From Amia ocellicauda (taxonomy: Eukaryota; Chordata; Actinopteri; Amiiformes; Amiidae): 64,000 bases of DNA. The notes beneath the pieces were generated by a model that searched no databases, was not told where the DNA came from, and worked only from the letters and a program-made list of their open reading frames with translations. How positions within the stretch are numbered: position 1 is the first letter of the stretch; every line of letters begins with the position of its first letter. The translations under genes and the position numbers were made by a program. The DNA lies in contig NC_089851.1 in NCBI RefSeq assembly GCF_036373705.1, forward strand, positions 59,317,350 to 59,381,349, given 5' to 3'. Positions 12,240 through 22,825 of this stretch are shown here, in pieces.

Positions 12240-13125
12240 ACTATGTTTGAAAACTGTAATTTTTTGCCTGGACTACAATCAAGATGGCTACCAAACCATG
12301 TGACATTATGCCGCCATTTTGCGATCTAGTGACCATGCCATAGACCCCTACATCCATTCAAAGTCTGGTGACTTTTTTGACTGCGGTTCAAAAGTTATAG
12401 GCATTTGAACATATTCTGGTGGAAGAGAAGAAAAAATAAGTATAATAATAATAATAATAATAATAATGACCAGTGACCACCACATTGCTTATGGGATCAA
12501 TTCTGTCAAATAACAATCAGTCCAATACATTCTAACATAGTTCCATACTGCACCATATGCATTTATTTGCAACTTGACCATCTCTGAAATTTGATTGGCT
12601 CATGGCGGCCATTTTGTTTTCTCAATCAACTTGCCTTGAACAAATCTGATAGAGGAGCTAGCCAAGGTCATGTGTGCAAAATTTCATATCAATCAGACCA
12701 ACCATTTCGGAGATGAAGATCTTTGAAGATTCTTGGCCAATCCAATATGGCTGCCAAACCATATGACTTATTGACTTGTTTTGAACAAATCTGAATTTAG
12801 GCCATAACATAACATCACACACCAAGTTTCACATCTGTCCCGTCTGCGGTTTCGGAGAAGAAGATTTTTGTATATTTTCCAAAATGTGTCACTTAAGCCA
12901 CTATGGCCACCAGACCATGTGACATATGGCCTCCATATTGAATATGGCATAGTACTACATAGCCATCTATCACTGTATGAAGTTTCATGAGTTTTCATCA
13001 AGCATTGGTTTCTATAGGCTTTTGAAAAGATACTGCTGAAAAATAATAATCCTAACAATAGGGTTCCAGCAACTTCGTTGCTTGGCCCCCAACTTTTGAG
13101 GCTTCCAGGTGCTTGGAGTCGAGAA
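12240..13125. repeat. Old interspersed repeat with internal similar blocks
   Basis: Three imperfect blocks share atggc-gcca-accat-tgac wording (near 12285, 12745 and 12900). The region ends with an AATAAT-rich stretch followed by gggttccagcaacttcgttgcttgg, wording I associate with the end of an abundant unclassified repeat in fish genomes. An (ATA)n run sits at 12443-12468. A 134-codon minus-strand frame over 12768-13172 has no protein character and is not called. The family name is not known to me. Confidence 0.45.
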
Positions 13126-14514
13126 ATGTATGGCTTCAGACTCATAAAAATATGAATCAGATGAAGACACATGTTGACAACAATTGTTGCTTAAAGGTTT
13201 TGGTAAGTAGAGTATTCAAGGTCAAGTTCCCCCTCTTGTGGTCTAATATTTTAAGGAACAAGCCATTTCAATCTCAATAAACCATCTACACTTATTTGAT
13301 TGAAATGTATCAATTTAATTACATTAGTAGTACCATCAATACTTCTAATATCATAATATAGTAGTAAACACTTTATTCTCTAAGTTTCATTTTGTGTACT
13401 TTAAAACACAATCTAACAATTTAAGTAGCTTTAGATTGCTGCTGCTCTCCATTTTTCCATTTACCTTCTCAAGCTTATTTAGTTGCATACCTGGTGTTTC
13501 ATATAGTTATCACGTTGATTTCTGATGTATGTGTTATATATATTTACAGCTGGAAAAGCAAAGTATATCACTAAGGAGCAAATAGCTCCAATTAGTTTTT
13601 ACTATTGCGCCTGACCGAGTATGTCCGTATGTCCGTATGTTGTCTTATGTTCAACTCTATAGATCCAGCGATTAAATTATCCATTACAGAAATTATCCAT
13701 TAGGACAAGGCACATCAGGAGGTCTGTGCAATAGGAACAGTCTGGACACCATTTTAAGTTCCGAACGGAATTAACGTCTTTACTATCTACATATTTATTT
13801 ATTTATTTATACATTTTTTTTTTTTTTTTTTACATTTTGGCACAAATTATCCTCCATACTATCCATGACAAAATTAAAAATAAATACATGGAGAAAATAA
13901 TAAATACATGAATTAATGTGGAAATAAATAGATGGATAAATAAACAGATTTTGAATTAAATACAATAATAAATAAATCTCCATGTATTTATTAGAACATG
14001 TATTTATTTATTTCAACATTTATTTATTATTTTCACTGTGAATTTGTTTTAAATTTTAATTACAGTGAAAATAATCAATACATTAATACATAAATACATG
14101 TTCAAATGGACATTTATTTATGTCAACACTACTACATTTATTCATTTATTTATGTAATGTGAAGCGATTCAAGTAATGAATAAACAATGTATTTGCTAAA
14201 ATAAGTTTTTCTTAAACTTTAAGGGGAACTGCACCACAATTTTATCTTAATTCTGTTATTTGTATAAATTGTTTTAAATATAGCAATGTCACAAATGTCT
14301 GAAGTGAAGATATATTTATTAATATGATTTTCTTAAGGAATAGGTGGCCATTTTCTCTCCACCAGACCCTCGGTAACAGTCTGTACTAGTATGTGTAAGA
14401 CCTGTAGGCAATACAAAGTAAAAGCATAATAATAATGATGATATTATTTATAACTAGAATGCTAAAGTTCCATGAGAAACATTGTGGAAGTACAGTAAGC
14501 AGTATGTTTCAGTG
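13126..14514. other. AT-rich non-coding DNA
   Basis: No gene is seen. 13790-14160 is a low-complexity stretch of ATTTATTT and AAATAAAT blocks in opposed orientations with a poly(T) run near 13818. Such a stretch could fold into hairpins and may be the relic of a small inverted-repeat element, but no clean ends were found. Confidence 0.5.
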
Positions 14515-14800
14515 TACATGTAATATATTAAGTACTATAGTACATCACAAGGTACTACAGTAAACTATAGTATACAACAGGGTAGTTCAATATTTGTCTA
14601 AGTACCGTAGGAGGCACTATAGTACATTACAAGATACTATAGTATATCACGTAACAAGAGTATACTATAGTATAACAGTGTACTATCGTATGTCACACAT
14701 TATTCAGTATACCATAGTATAAAAGTTTAGTGTGGTATACAACAGTGTCCTACAGTATTTGTTGTACTACTGTAGTAAGTACTATAGTATAATTGTATTG
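14515..14800. repeat. Cluster of TACTATAGTA-like palindromes
   Basis: The self-complementary decamer tactatagta, or close variants (actatagtat, gtatactatagtat), occurs about ten times in 290 bp, with spacers of 10-30 bp. No gene is present. Confidence 0.6.
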
Positions 14801-14879
14801 TTTTATTGTCTATCTTAATTGTAGTTTTAATATTTAATTAACTATATTTTCTTGTAAAGAGCTTTGCGATACACTATGA

Positions 14880-15010
14880 AATTTCCATGGAATCCGAATG
14901 TGTTCAATTTCGTTGGATTTCATGAAATCCGAATGCATGAAATTGCATGATTTAATCAGGTGAATACAGATTAAATCGTGATGCAATTGCATGCTATATA
15001 AAGGGTGTTT
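14880..15010 (+). promoter_or_regulatory. Palindrome-rich TATA-like region
   Basis: A perfect 16-bp palindrome (ggatttcatgaaatcc) is followed by an inverted repeat (aattgcatgatttaatc against gattaaatcgtgatgcaatt) and then by ctatataaagg at about 14994-15004, a good TATA box. A start codon opens a short frame about 95 bp downstream. This resembles a compact promoter, possibly of a mobile element or a lost gene. Evidence is by eye only. Confidence 0.35.
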
Positions 15011-15095
15011 GGGAGCGAGACTACATGGTGAAGTTTTGAGTTTTGAAAGAGAAAAGCAAGATCAAGAGTGTAAATATGTATAGGAATATTTAGTT

Positions 15096-15263
15096 ATGGC
15101 AGCTTCTGCCATGCTGTACATTGGCAAAAAGAAGATGGCTTCACTCACATCTATGCAAGTGTACACTCAGTATTTGTTGCAGAAATTAATGAAAGCAATA
15201 CTAGTTTCAGTACTGTACTTCGCAAAAACATATTTGCATATTTGTTCAAAACTTGTACTTTAA
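15096..15263 (+). CDS. Short 55-codon frame behind the TATA-like region
   Basis: ATG at 15096, stop TAA at 15261-15263. The product begins MAASAMLYIGKKKMASL and is basic, then hydrophobic. It is the first sizeable frame after the TATA-like motif, which is the only reason to list it. There is no recognised homolog and no poly(A) signal nearby. It could be a first exon remnant or chance. Confidence 0.2.
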   Translation: MAASAMLYIGKKKMASLTSMQVYTQYLLQKLMKAILVSVLYFAKTYLHICSKLVL

Positions 15264-15458
15264 TATTTTTGCGATATCTAACACTGATAGTCCTACATTG
15301 TTTCATGTGTGCATGTATTTAAACAAAACAAAAACAAACAAAAAACATTGTTCTCTTTTCTTTGCTAAAACTATTTTTGTTACATTGAATCAGGGGTATG
15401 CATACATCTGGAAGGCACACTATATGTAATGGTAAGTTACAACAACATAAATGACACA

Positions 15459-15499
<41 letters not shown>

Positions 15500-16758
15500 C
15501 ATCACAGTATAGTTCTTAAAAGATCATTTATCAAGCAGATTTAAACAAATTAAAAATGTCTATTATAATGACTGGCTAGTATACAGTACACACTAGAAGC
15601 ACATTTCAAACTACCTACAAGAGCCAAAACTATAGTATAATAATGATCAAATAAAAAACTTAATAAAAAAAGCTAAAATGCTGTAGGCATATTTAATACA
15701 TATATTTAGGAAAAGTCAGGAATTGGTATCCATAGTGTATTCATGAACACATAGTAATTCAAATTAAATCAGTCAAACTGACCAGCCGTGCGCTTCTAGA
15801 GTTAAATTATAAAGGCAAATCATGCAAAAGATCACATCACGTGTACAGTATCAGCACACAAACTACAGGGTCACAAGCCGCTAATGGGAAACTAAACTTT
15901 GGATTCAAACTCGATTTGTAAGGAAATATTGAAGACAAGGAAAGGTTTTCTGTTTCATTTGCATGCAATGCTTTTCTTACAAGAGCAGTGTAGTTTACAG
16001 TATAATTTGTGAGCACCCATTTGCTGTAGCAATTATAATTTAGTTTGCTTATTATAATGATTTGGTGTTTTTTAAATATATATTCCTATATATATATATA
16101 TTTTACCATTCATGTTACAGCGTTGTTTTTATTTTAATAAGTGCCCGATTAATCAGCAATTGCCCATTGATTAACCGATCAAATATTTGAATGGACTGAC
16201 AGCCTTAATATATATGTGTGTGTGTTATTGTAATGAAATGTATGGTTTGTATTATTATTAGCAACTGTACGCTATCCAAAACAGAGGTATGGAATATTTT
16301 GCTTTTGACAGCTTAAAAAGAAAAATATGTGAACAAAGACCAATCAAGGCTAACTTACCAGTATACAAAATAACATTTATAAATATAAATGTAAAACTTT
16401 TTGAAGAGCCGGTATTAATGTTTTGTATAAACTGTATAATGTTTTATATTAATGATTGAAAAACATGTCAACAGAGCCAATTGTATTAATTGTCAAGCAA
16501 GCAAATTTTAGCAAGGCTGTTCTGACACTCCCAGCATCTCCTTCAAGATTTCTGTGGCTAATCTGTGGCTGGAGAGGTCACCTCATCATTATTGATCAAC
16601 AGTTGCTTTGAGAACTATGAGACCAGACCTCTGCCAGTAGATCAAAGGAAGCCATCTTGATATGTTTATTCATTTATTTACAGTAGTTTACAATTAAGAT
16701 TAAACATAAATTAGTACATTTTGTGCACCCCCAATTCCTAATATGAGGGGCAAAGCTA
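15264..16758. other. AT-rich non-coding DNA up to the inverted-duplication arm
   Basis: No gene is recognised. An (AT)n microsatellite occupies 15460-15497 and a shorter one lies near 16088-16101. The arm seen from 16759 may begin further left inside this stretch, since its partner leaves the window at 64000. Confidence 0.6.
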
Positions 16759-17057
16759 ACGAACTGAGCTTCCGTCCCTCAGTCCCAACAGCTTTCATAT
16801 GATATTATTTTAATATAGTGATACAACATTTTGTGACATTCCTGTTTTGGATGCCCTATTTTTCAAGTTTGATTGTAATACATGAGTGTTATTAAAGTTT
16901 TAACTTAGAGTTACAGACTACATTTGCTGGGCACATCTAAAGACTAGCAAAAATTTATATTTGGATTTCGTTTTGTGAAAATTACTTCACGCTGGGGAAT
17001 GATTTATTGCAGGATTTACATATGGTAAGAACAGTATAATTATTAATACTATGTATG

Positions 17058-17330
17058 TGTAACAACGGAGATAAAGTGCTCAGTTTAATTTATTTAAAAA
17101 TGTGTTATGCTAATTTAGGTAAGGTAGCTGGGGTTTATTAGGGTGTGTGCAGGGGTTTTAGAGTTGGTGACCACGTGTGCGGAGCAACACCTGGAACTGT
17201 GTGAACTTCTTCTGGGCAAGAGGCGCGTAGTTTTTTTCTTCAATAAATCTAGCAGCAAGTAAGCAAGCGATTTGTGGGCTACTTGTTTTCCCCCGCTGAA
17301 AATACTACATTGGCATCAGAAATGAGGATG
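17058..17330 (+). mobile_element. LTR with primer-binding site, retrotransposon remnant (left arm)
   Basis: A 252-bp unit starts TGTAAC and ends CTACA at 17309, with AATAAA inside near its end. One base later tggcatcagaaatgagg (17311-17327) resembles a primer-binding site for tRNA-Leu. Only a short leader follows, so this is an LTR plus the first bases of the internal part of an LTR retrotransposon; gag and pol are absent. The 91-codon frame over 17274-17549 is not considered a gene. Fossil; family not determined. Confidence 0.55.
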
Positions 17331-18301
17331 GACACTTACGGCTCCTGGCCAGCAGACAGGGGAGGAGGGGGTGCAGGCCAGAGACTCCAGCTCTTCAGGC
17401 AGCCAAGCGTGAGCGGCAGAAAAACCGGCAGTGTGTACAGTGTCGGTCTGCTGTGTATCGCTGTTTCAATAATTAAATTATTATTATTATTGATCTCTTG
17501 GCAGACACCCTTATCCTTACAAAACAAAATAATAAATAATAATTCATAATAACCAATAAAATGCCCCTCCAATGCTACAGTATGTAAGTTACTATAAGTA
17601 CATGTAAGTTATTGTTAACAGTAGTAAGCTACTAGTAGTAGTTTTTGAAAATAATCGAAACGTTAAACGATTTGAAAAAGGTGTTTAAGGAAAATAAGCT
17701 AAGGCTATTAGATAAGGATAATATAGGGAATTAATTGGCTGGTATGTATACTATGTTTCTACCAAAGTTGTAACAGGAGTTGGAATTTTGGGGGTAGAAG
17801 AAAAGCTGTAAAAATCCTCAGATTAAACTTAATGGATAATTATTTACTGAATATTGGCATATATCATTTGTTTGTACATTTTCTTATCTTGAAAATTATC
17901 AAAAAGAAATATAACAAACATTAGAATTAGAGTTACCCTGTGTTAGACTTGTGTCCTTAATTAGAGATAATTAGAGTTGCCTTGTGATAGACTGGTGTTG
18001 CTGCAGGGTTGGGCTTCGGAACACTTTAATTTTGTTAAAAAGTAAACAAAATTGGAAACATATATATACACACACATTTAATTGCATGTAATTAACTTAA
18101 TTAAAAAAAAGTAAATTAAAAACTAAAACAGTAAAATATGTGTATACAAAAAAACAAATCAGTCTGTTACTATTTTTATATTATACATACTTATTTAAAA
18201 TAACACATCATCCAATAGGCTTCTGGTTTGGAGCCAAACAATAGCACTAAATGCTACTCCTCATTGCTAATTGCAATAGATTGATTGCATTTTTTTTTTA
18301 C
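17331..18301. other. AT-rich non-coding DNA (left arm; mirror 62458-63428)
   Basis: No gene is recognised. A short (TTA)n run near 17470-17492 is the spot where the two arms differ. A duplicated phrase (ttagagttaccctgtgttagac and ttagagttgccttgtgatagac, near 17928 and 17970) is the only other internal structure seen. Confidence 0.5.
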
Positions 18302-18467
18302 TTTGGATAGTTATGTCTGCTACTACAGGGAGAAGCTGTTCGATCTCCTCCACAGTCTTCAATCCCATCTGCCGTAGAAGGTCCTCCACTGGGGCAAGCA
18401 ATTGCTCCCCTTTCTCTGTGAACAGTAGGAAACCTTCTTCGGTGTCACAGAACCTCAGGATGGTTTT
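18302..18467 (-). CDS. Exon-like segment of an unidentified host gene (left arm, exon c)
   Basis: On the minus strand 55 codons read RFCDTEEGFLLFTEKGEQLL, then APVEDLLRQMGLKTVEEIEQ and LLPVVADITIQ, ending one base into a codon at a GTAAAA donor. An acceptor-like CAG lies just upstream, with a weak pyrimidine tract. Codon use and the acidic, amphipathic helices look like real protein. It has the same strand as two other exon-like segments in this arm (22080-22259 and 24073-24144) and lies downstream of them. I do not recognise the family. Tc1 and LTR insertions fill the intervals. Confidence 0.5.
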
Positions 18468-18666
18468 CTGTTTCTTTTCTGTTTTTTATGTTGACTCCTG
18501 AATGAGAATTAATTAGATGCTTTTCTGGTTTTACCCAATTTATCCTGATTTCTAAAGGAATTAACGGAATGTAAAAAAGATTTGGAGAGGTTGAGCTTGA
18601 GGTGGTGTGAGTGCATCCAGGCAGAGATAGCAGACAAGCAGGAAGAGATGCAGATTTGTCTTTGTG

Positions 18667-19109
18667 AAGGACGCATCAATCAAAGCCGAGTTGCTTGAAT
18701 TTGTGCGCCAGGAGTGGCATAAAGTCACCCAACAGCGATGTGAAAGACTGGTGGAGAGCATGCCAAGACGCATGAATGCTGTGATTGAAAATCACCAAAT
18801 ATTAATTTCTGAACTCTTTGTAAGTTAAAACATTAGTATTATGTTTTTTAAAAATTAATATGAACTTATTTTCTTTGCATTATTTGAGGTCTGACAACAC
18901 TGCATCTTTTTTGTAATTTTGTCCAGTTGTAAATTTCTGCAAATAAATGCTCTAAATGACAATATTTTTATTTGGAATTTGGGAAAAATGTTTTCAGCAG
19001 TTTATAGAATAAAACAAAAATGTTCATTTTACCAAAACATATACCTATAAATAGTAAAACCAGAGAAACTGATAATTGTGCACTGGTCTCTTAATTTTTT
19101 CCAGAGCTG
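18667..19109 (+). mobile_element. Tc1-like remnant, C-terminal part and one terminal repeat (left arm)
   Basis: The frame reads SIKAELLEFVRQEWHKVTQQ, then RCERLVESMPRRMNAVIENH, the typical last part of a Tc1 transposase (cut after the catalytic core). The end at 19109 reads gtctcttaattttttccagagctgta, the terminal repeat of a known fish Tc1 group. The N-terminal and catalytic parts and the other terminus are missing. Confidence 0.75.
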
Positions 19110-19250
19110 TATACACCTTTATATGCGCTGCCATATCAAACATTTAACACTAAAGCATGTTGTGAATAAATGTTATGCTTTGGAATTTTAATATTGACAT
19201 GAATAGACAATCCATGCAAGTAAACTCAAACACACAATAACAAGTGGTAT

Positions 19251-19714
19251 TGTCACTGTTGAATCCCACACATCCCGCAATTCACAAGCTCCCCTGCAGA
19301 GGTCAGCATCACCGGAATTCTAAACCCTCACATTCCCCAGCAATCAGCCACTTAACATTCCTCGGCACCATGTGCACTTGTTCTATCATCCTCGAACTCC
19401 CATTGTACCAGCACTCTCCTTCACCGTCCTCTGCTCCTCTCTGCTACACATATAAACCCCTCTGTGACTTTAATTCACTGCTAAGTCTTGTATCCTTTTG
19501 TTATTGATTGTTTACAACCTCCACGTGTTCCTCCACCAATTCCCGTATTCTCCCTACCAGCCTGTTTGCCTGATCATTGACCCCCTGCTTGTCTTATCGA
19601 CCAGGACTTGTGGATTTCCCTGGACATTACGGTTTGCCGGCATTGACCACAGCCTGTTTCTGACCACCTCTCACTCCGCACCTGGGTTCCCCGCCATGGC
19701 AGTCCTTCTTTACA
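19251..19714 (+). mobile_element. Solo LTR with 5-bp target duplication (left arm)
   Basis: A 464-bp unit begins TGTCACTG and ends TTTACA, bounded by ggtat at 19246-19250 and again at 19715-19719. TG...CA ends plus a perfect 5-bp duplication are the signature of an LTR retroelement insertion reduced to one LTR. No internal region remains. Strand is arbitrary without coding sequence. The two frames over this stretch are not genes. Fossil, but the perfect duplication suggests moderate age at most. Confidence 0.7.
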
Positions 19715-19720
19715 GGTATA

Positions 19721-20596
19721 CAGTCCGGTCCATAAATATTTGGACAGACCCAATTGTCAATTTGGCTCTGTACACCATCACAATGGATTGGAAAGGAAAC
19801 AATCAAGATGTGCTTTAAGTGTAGACTTTCATCTTTAATTGGAGGGTAGTTACATCCAAATCGGGTGAATGGTGTAGGAATTAAACCAATTTTTATGTGG
19901 TCCCCCCAATTTTAGGGGCTCAAAAGTATTTGGACAAACTAACATAATCATTAATTAAATTGTGAGTTTCAAAACTTGGTTGTGATGCGGGACAGTGGCC
20001 TGTCCGAATGCCAAATATATTTGCACCATTGTTGCAGTAAGATTGTGTAACCCATGTATGAATTTAAGCTTTGTGTATTGCTCCGCAGAGGACAGGTGCA
20101 GTAGTTCTGTGTAGCTGATTTTTAGAAAAACATTTTCATCCAAGGCTATAGAGAAAACAGAAGACAAAGGAGAAGTCTGTGATCAAGTTTGGGGTACATC
20201 ATTGACGTCATCCAGTTGCCCAGCAACCAAAGGGAGTCATCTTGTATATGATAGCATGTTCTTTAGAAAAACCTTAGATGTGTCTTGCTGACTGACCATC
20301 TCCAGAGCACTTAGTTGTAGCTGAATAAACTATTTTGGTATTATTTCAGTTAAATCGGGTCCTGAGTATTCCTTGTCCGCCTGTTTATTGAGGGAGTAAA
20401 ATGTCTCCCTATCAGTTGCAAATCCTTTGCAGTCAATGACTGCCTGAAGTCTGGAACCCATAGACATCACCAGATGCTGGGTTTCTTCCCTGGTGATGCT
20501 ATGCCAGGCCTGCACTACAGCTGTCTTTAGATCCTGCTTGTTCTTGGGGTGTTTTGCCTTAGATATCAAAACAAACCAATCAGAGAGCAAAAACAT
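19721..20596 (-). mobile_element. Tc1-like remnant with cagtccggtcc terminus (left arm)
   Basis: The terminal repeat cagtccggtccataaatatt starts at 19721 next to a TA. On the minus strand near 20420-20540 the frame reads LKTAVVQAWHSITREETQHL, then VMSMGSRLQAVIDCKGFAT, the characteristic end of a Tc1 transposase. This gives the order C-terminus then terminal repeat, as expected for the 3' half of an element. The 5' half is missing and the region abuts another Tc1 piece in the opposite orientation at about 20597. Confidence 0.75.
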
Positions 20597-20950
20597 TAGG
20601 TGGGGCCAAATCCACTAATAAGAACGTACTGGTGAGCGCAGGAACACCAAAAGGCCAGGAACACCACGGAAAACAACTGTGGTGGATGACAGAATATTTT
20701 CCCTGGTGAGGAAAACCCCTTCACAACAGTTGGCCAGATCAAGAATACCCTCCAGGAGGTAGGCGTATCTGTGTCAATGTCAACAATCAAGAGAACAATC
20801 GCTAATCTCAAGATGGAGCTGGGGGTAGGTGTTCCATGGCCAGGCTGTCGTTCCCTCTGCCAAGTGTGTACAGGCCAAGATACCTCCATTACTTCAATCA
20901 CTACATCTTCCGCTGACTTCTATAGGGGGCTGCGTGAACTACTGAAGTAA
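20597..20950 (+). mobile_element. Tc1-like remnant, DNA-binding part (left arm)
   Basis: On the plus strand the reading FTTVGQIKNTLQEVGVSVSM followed by STIKRTIANLK matches the second helix-turn-helix of Tc1 transposases. It points away from the adjoining remnant at 19721-20596, so the two are either inverted parts of one rearranged element or two elements. There are in-frame stops on either side of the motif, and it has no recognisable ends. Confidence 0.6.
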
Positions 20951-21188
20951 TGCTGTAGAGATAAGTGTCCTTAAACTGGGAAATGGAAATAAAGATTAAG
21001 TAAGCATCACTCATTGAAGAAATGCATCACAGTGTCTCTGTCAGCCTGTACAGCAGCGCATGTTTGCCGTAGCCAACATTTATTCAGTGCCAAATTTCCT
21101 TGCACAAAGCCATAGCAGATTCTCAAGCCCTCCCATGTTGTTGATTATCTTGTATCCATGTATTAAGAATAATGGTAATGCTTTATTT

Positions 21189-21767
21189 TAAGTGTCCATT
21201 ATAAACAATCTATTAACATGTTATGTTATTATTATATGATTAATTTTACAAATTATAAATATATTAGACATTTTTAAACTTTTTTGCTATAATATGTTTT
21301 AAGGTATTTAATAACATATTTAATAAAGGGTATAATAACATGACATTCGCACACCGATATCAATCTATTATCATTAACTGCCATGCCAGTTAATTACTGC
21401 TATTATCCATCCATTTTTGAAACCAGTTATCCTGGCGAAGGTCGCCGAGCACTGATCCCGGCAGGCAAAGGGCACAAGGCAGGAATACACCCAGGACGGG
21501 ACCCCAGTCCATCGCTGGGCAACACACACACACACACACACACGCAGACACACCCACATACAGGGCAATTTAGAGAAGCCAATTAACCTAACCCACATGT
21601 CTTTGGACGGTGGGAGGAAACCCACGTGGACACGGGGAGAACATGCAAACTACATAGTATAGCAAAAATGTTTAAATAAAAATGTCTAATATATGTATAA
21701 TTTGTAATAATCATATAACAATAACATAATCAATAATTTGTTAATAGATTGTTTATAATGGACACTT
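21189..21767. mobile_element. Small inverted-repeat element (MITE-like) (left arm)
   Basis: Imperfect inverted repeats of about 115 bp, with outer wording gtgtccattataaacaatct at 21199 and its complement ending near 21767, enclose about 340 bp that includes a LINE 3' tail. The layout fits a non-autonomous DNA transposon. No target duplication was identified, so the ends are approximate. Confidence 0.5.
21402..21646 (-). mobile_element. LINE 3'-tail fragment (left arm)
   Basis: On the minus strand it reads gcatgttctccccgtgtcc, then cctcccaccgtccaaagaca, gcgatggactggggtcccgt and ends in atggatggata. This wording is the non-coding 3' end of an abundant fish LINE usually annotated in the L2 group. 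A (GT)n run sits inside. Reverse transcriptase is absent. It lies between the inverted repeats of the MITE-like element. Confidence 0.7.
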
Positions 21768-22079
21768 GTTAGCATAATAACTAATGTATGTTATCTATCT
21801 GTATGTAATGCTGTTGTCCTATAAGTCCTTACATTTGTAAACAGGGATTTTTGAAATAACCATTACTTATTTTGTGAAAAAACAGGGAAACAGAAATAAG
21901 GAATGAGTAACTATTACTTATTTCTCCAGAAATAAATAAGTAAACTTTACTTATTTTGCAGAAAAAAATAAAACAGTTTATTATTAATATATTGAGGAAA
22001 CAGTGAAAAAAATAACCATTACTTATTTTTTGAAAAATAAGGAATCTACTTCATAGAGGTTCTGAAATCAGCATACTTC

Positions 22080-22259
22080 TCATGGCAGGAAAGGAAAGTG
22101 GAAGCCTTTTGACACATTTCTTGACTTTGATTGAAGATTTTCCAGTATTTTAATCAGACCTCCTGCCAGAATATATTCTGCAGTGGGTTTCAGAATGGGC
22201 TGCCAAAACTGCGTAATCTCCTCCACCAACCTTTCCTGGTTTTCCTTTGTTTGGTAAAA
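22080..22259 (-). CDS. Exon-like segment of an unidentified host gene (left arm, exon b)
   Basis: After an acceptor (cttccataaatgcag, ending at 22260 on the minus strand) the frame reads FYQTKENQERLVEEITQFWQ, PILKPTAEYILAGGLIKILE and NLQSKSRN before a stop at 22080-22082. If this is an internal exon, a donor must lie before that stop; none is compelling. Protein-like composition (Trp, amphipathic helices) argues against chance. No family is recognised. Confidence 0.45.
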   Translation of the reverse strand, partial: FYQTKENQERLVEEITQFWQPILKPTAEYILAGGLIKILENLQSKSRNVSKGFHFPFLP

Positions 22260-22825
22260 CTGCATTTATGGAAGATACCCTTACAAAAATAAAATATTTA
22301 AAAATATATATTATTCTGAAATATGAAATGTATTTTAATGTATTAATATGTTTTATAAATTTGCATACCATTTTATAATATATGGTGAAAATATACTTTT
22401 AAATATCAATTGCAGTTTTAGTATGTCACTTGATACATAAATATGGTCAAATACACTATATTATACAATACAAATATTGTTTAATATAACTTAAGTATAT
22501 TCAGAATTATATGTAAACTTGTTTTTAATATATATAATTATATGCAAATATACTGTAACATCTACACATGTATTTTATACTAAATATATAAAAATGCATA
22601 CATATATGTCTCCTTATAATATACATTTAGTATACTGCTAAATACACAACAATCTCATATTGCATGTATTGTATACTGTGAATATATTAGACTGCAAAAA
22701 TGTTGCATTCTAAATATACTGGTAGAATATATTTGGATAAACTTCCAAACACATGTATACATGAAGTGTAACTTATAACATTGGGATACTTCAATACTTT
22801 AATAGATTTCACTTGGTACTCACTT
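22260..22825. other. AT-rich non-coding DNA (left arm; mirror 57934-58499)
   Basis: A stretch of roughly three-quarters A+T with many tata/atat words and no gene. It lies between exon-like segment b and the truncated end of the Tc1 copy. Confidence 0.5.

Noticed and set aside
12768-13172. 134-codon minus-strand frame
   Set aside because: It lies in an interspersed repeat and shows no domain, signal or codon pattern expected of a gene.
17274-17549. 91-codon frame, conserved in both arms
   Set aside because: It starts inside an LTR and crosses the primer-binding site and a (TTA)n run. Its conservation reflects arm identity only.
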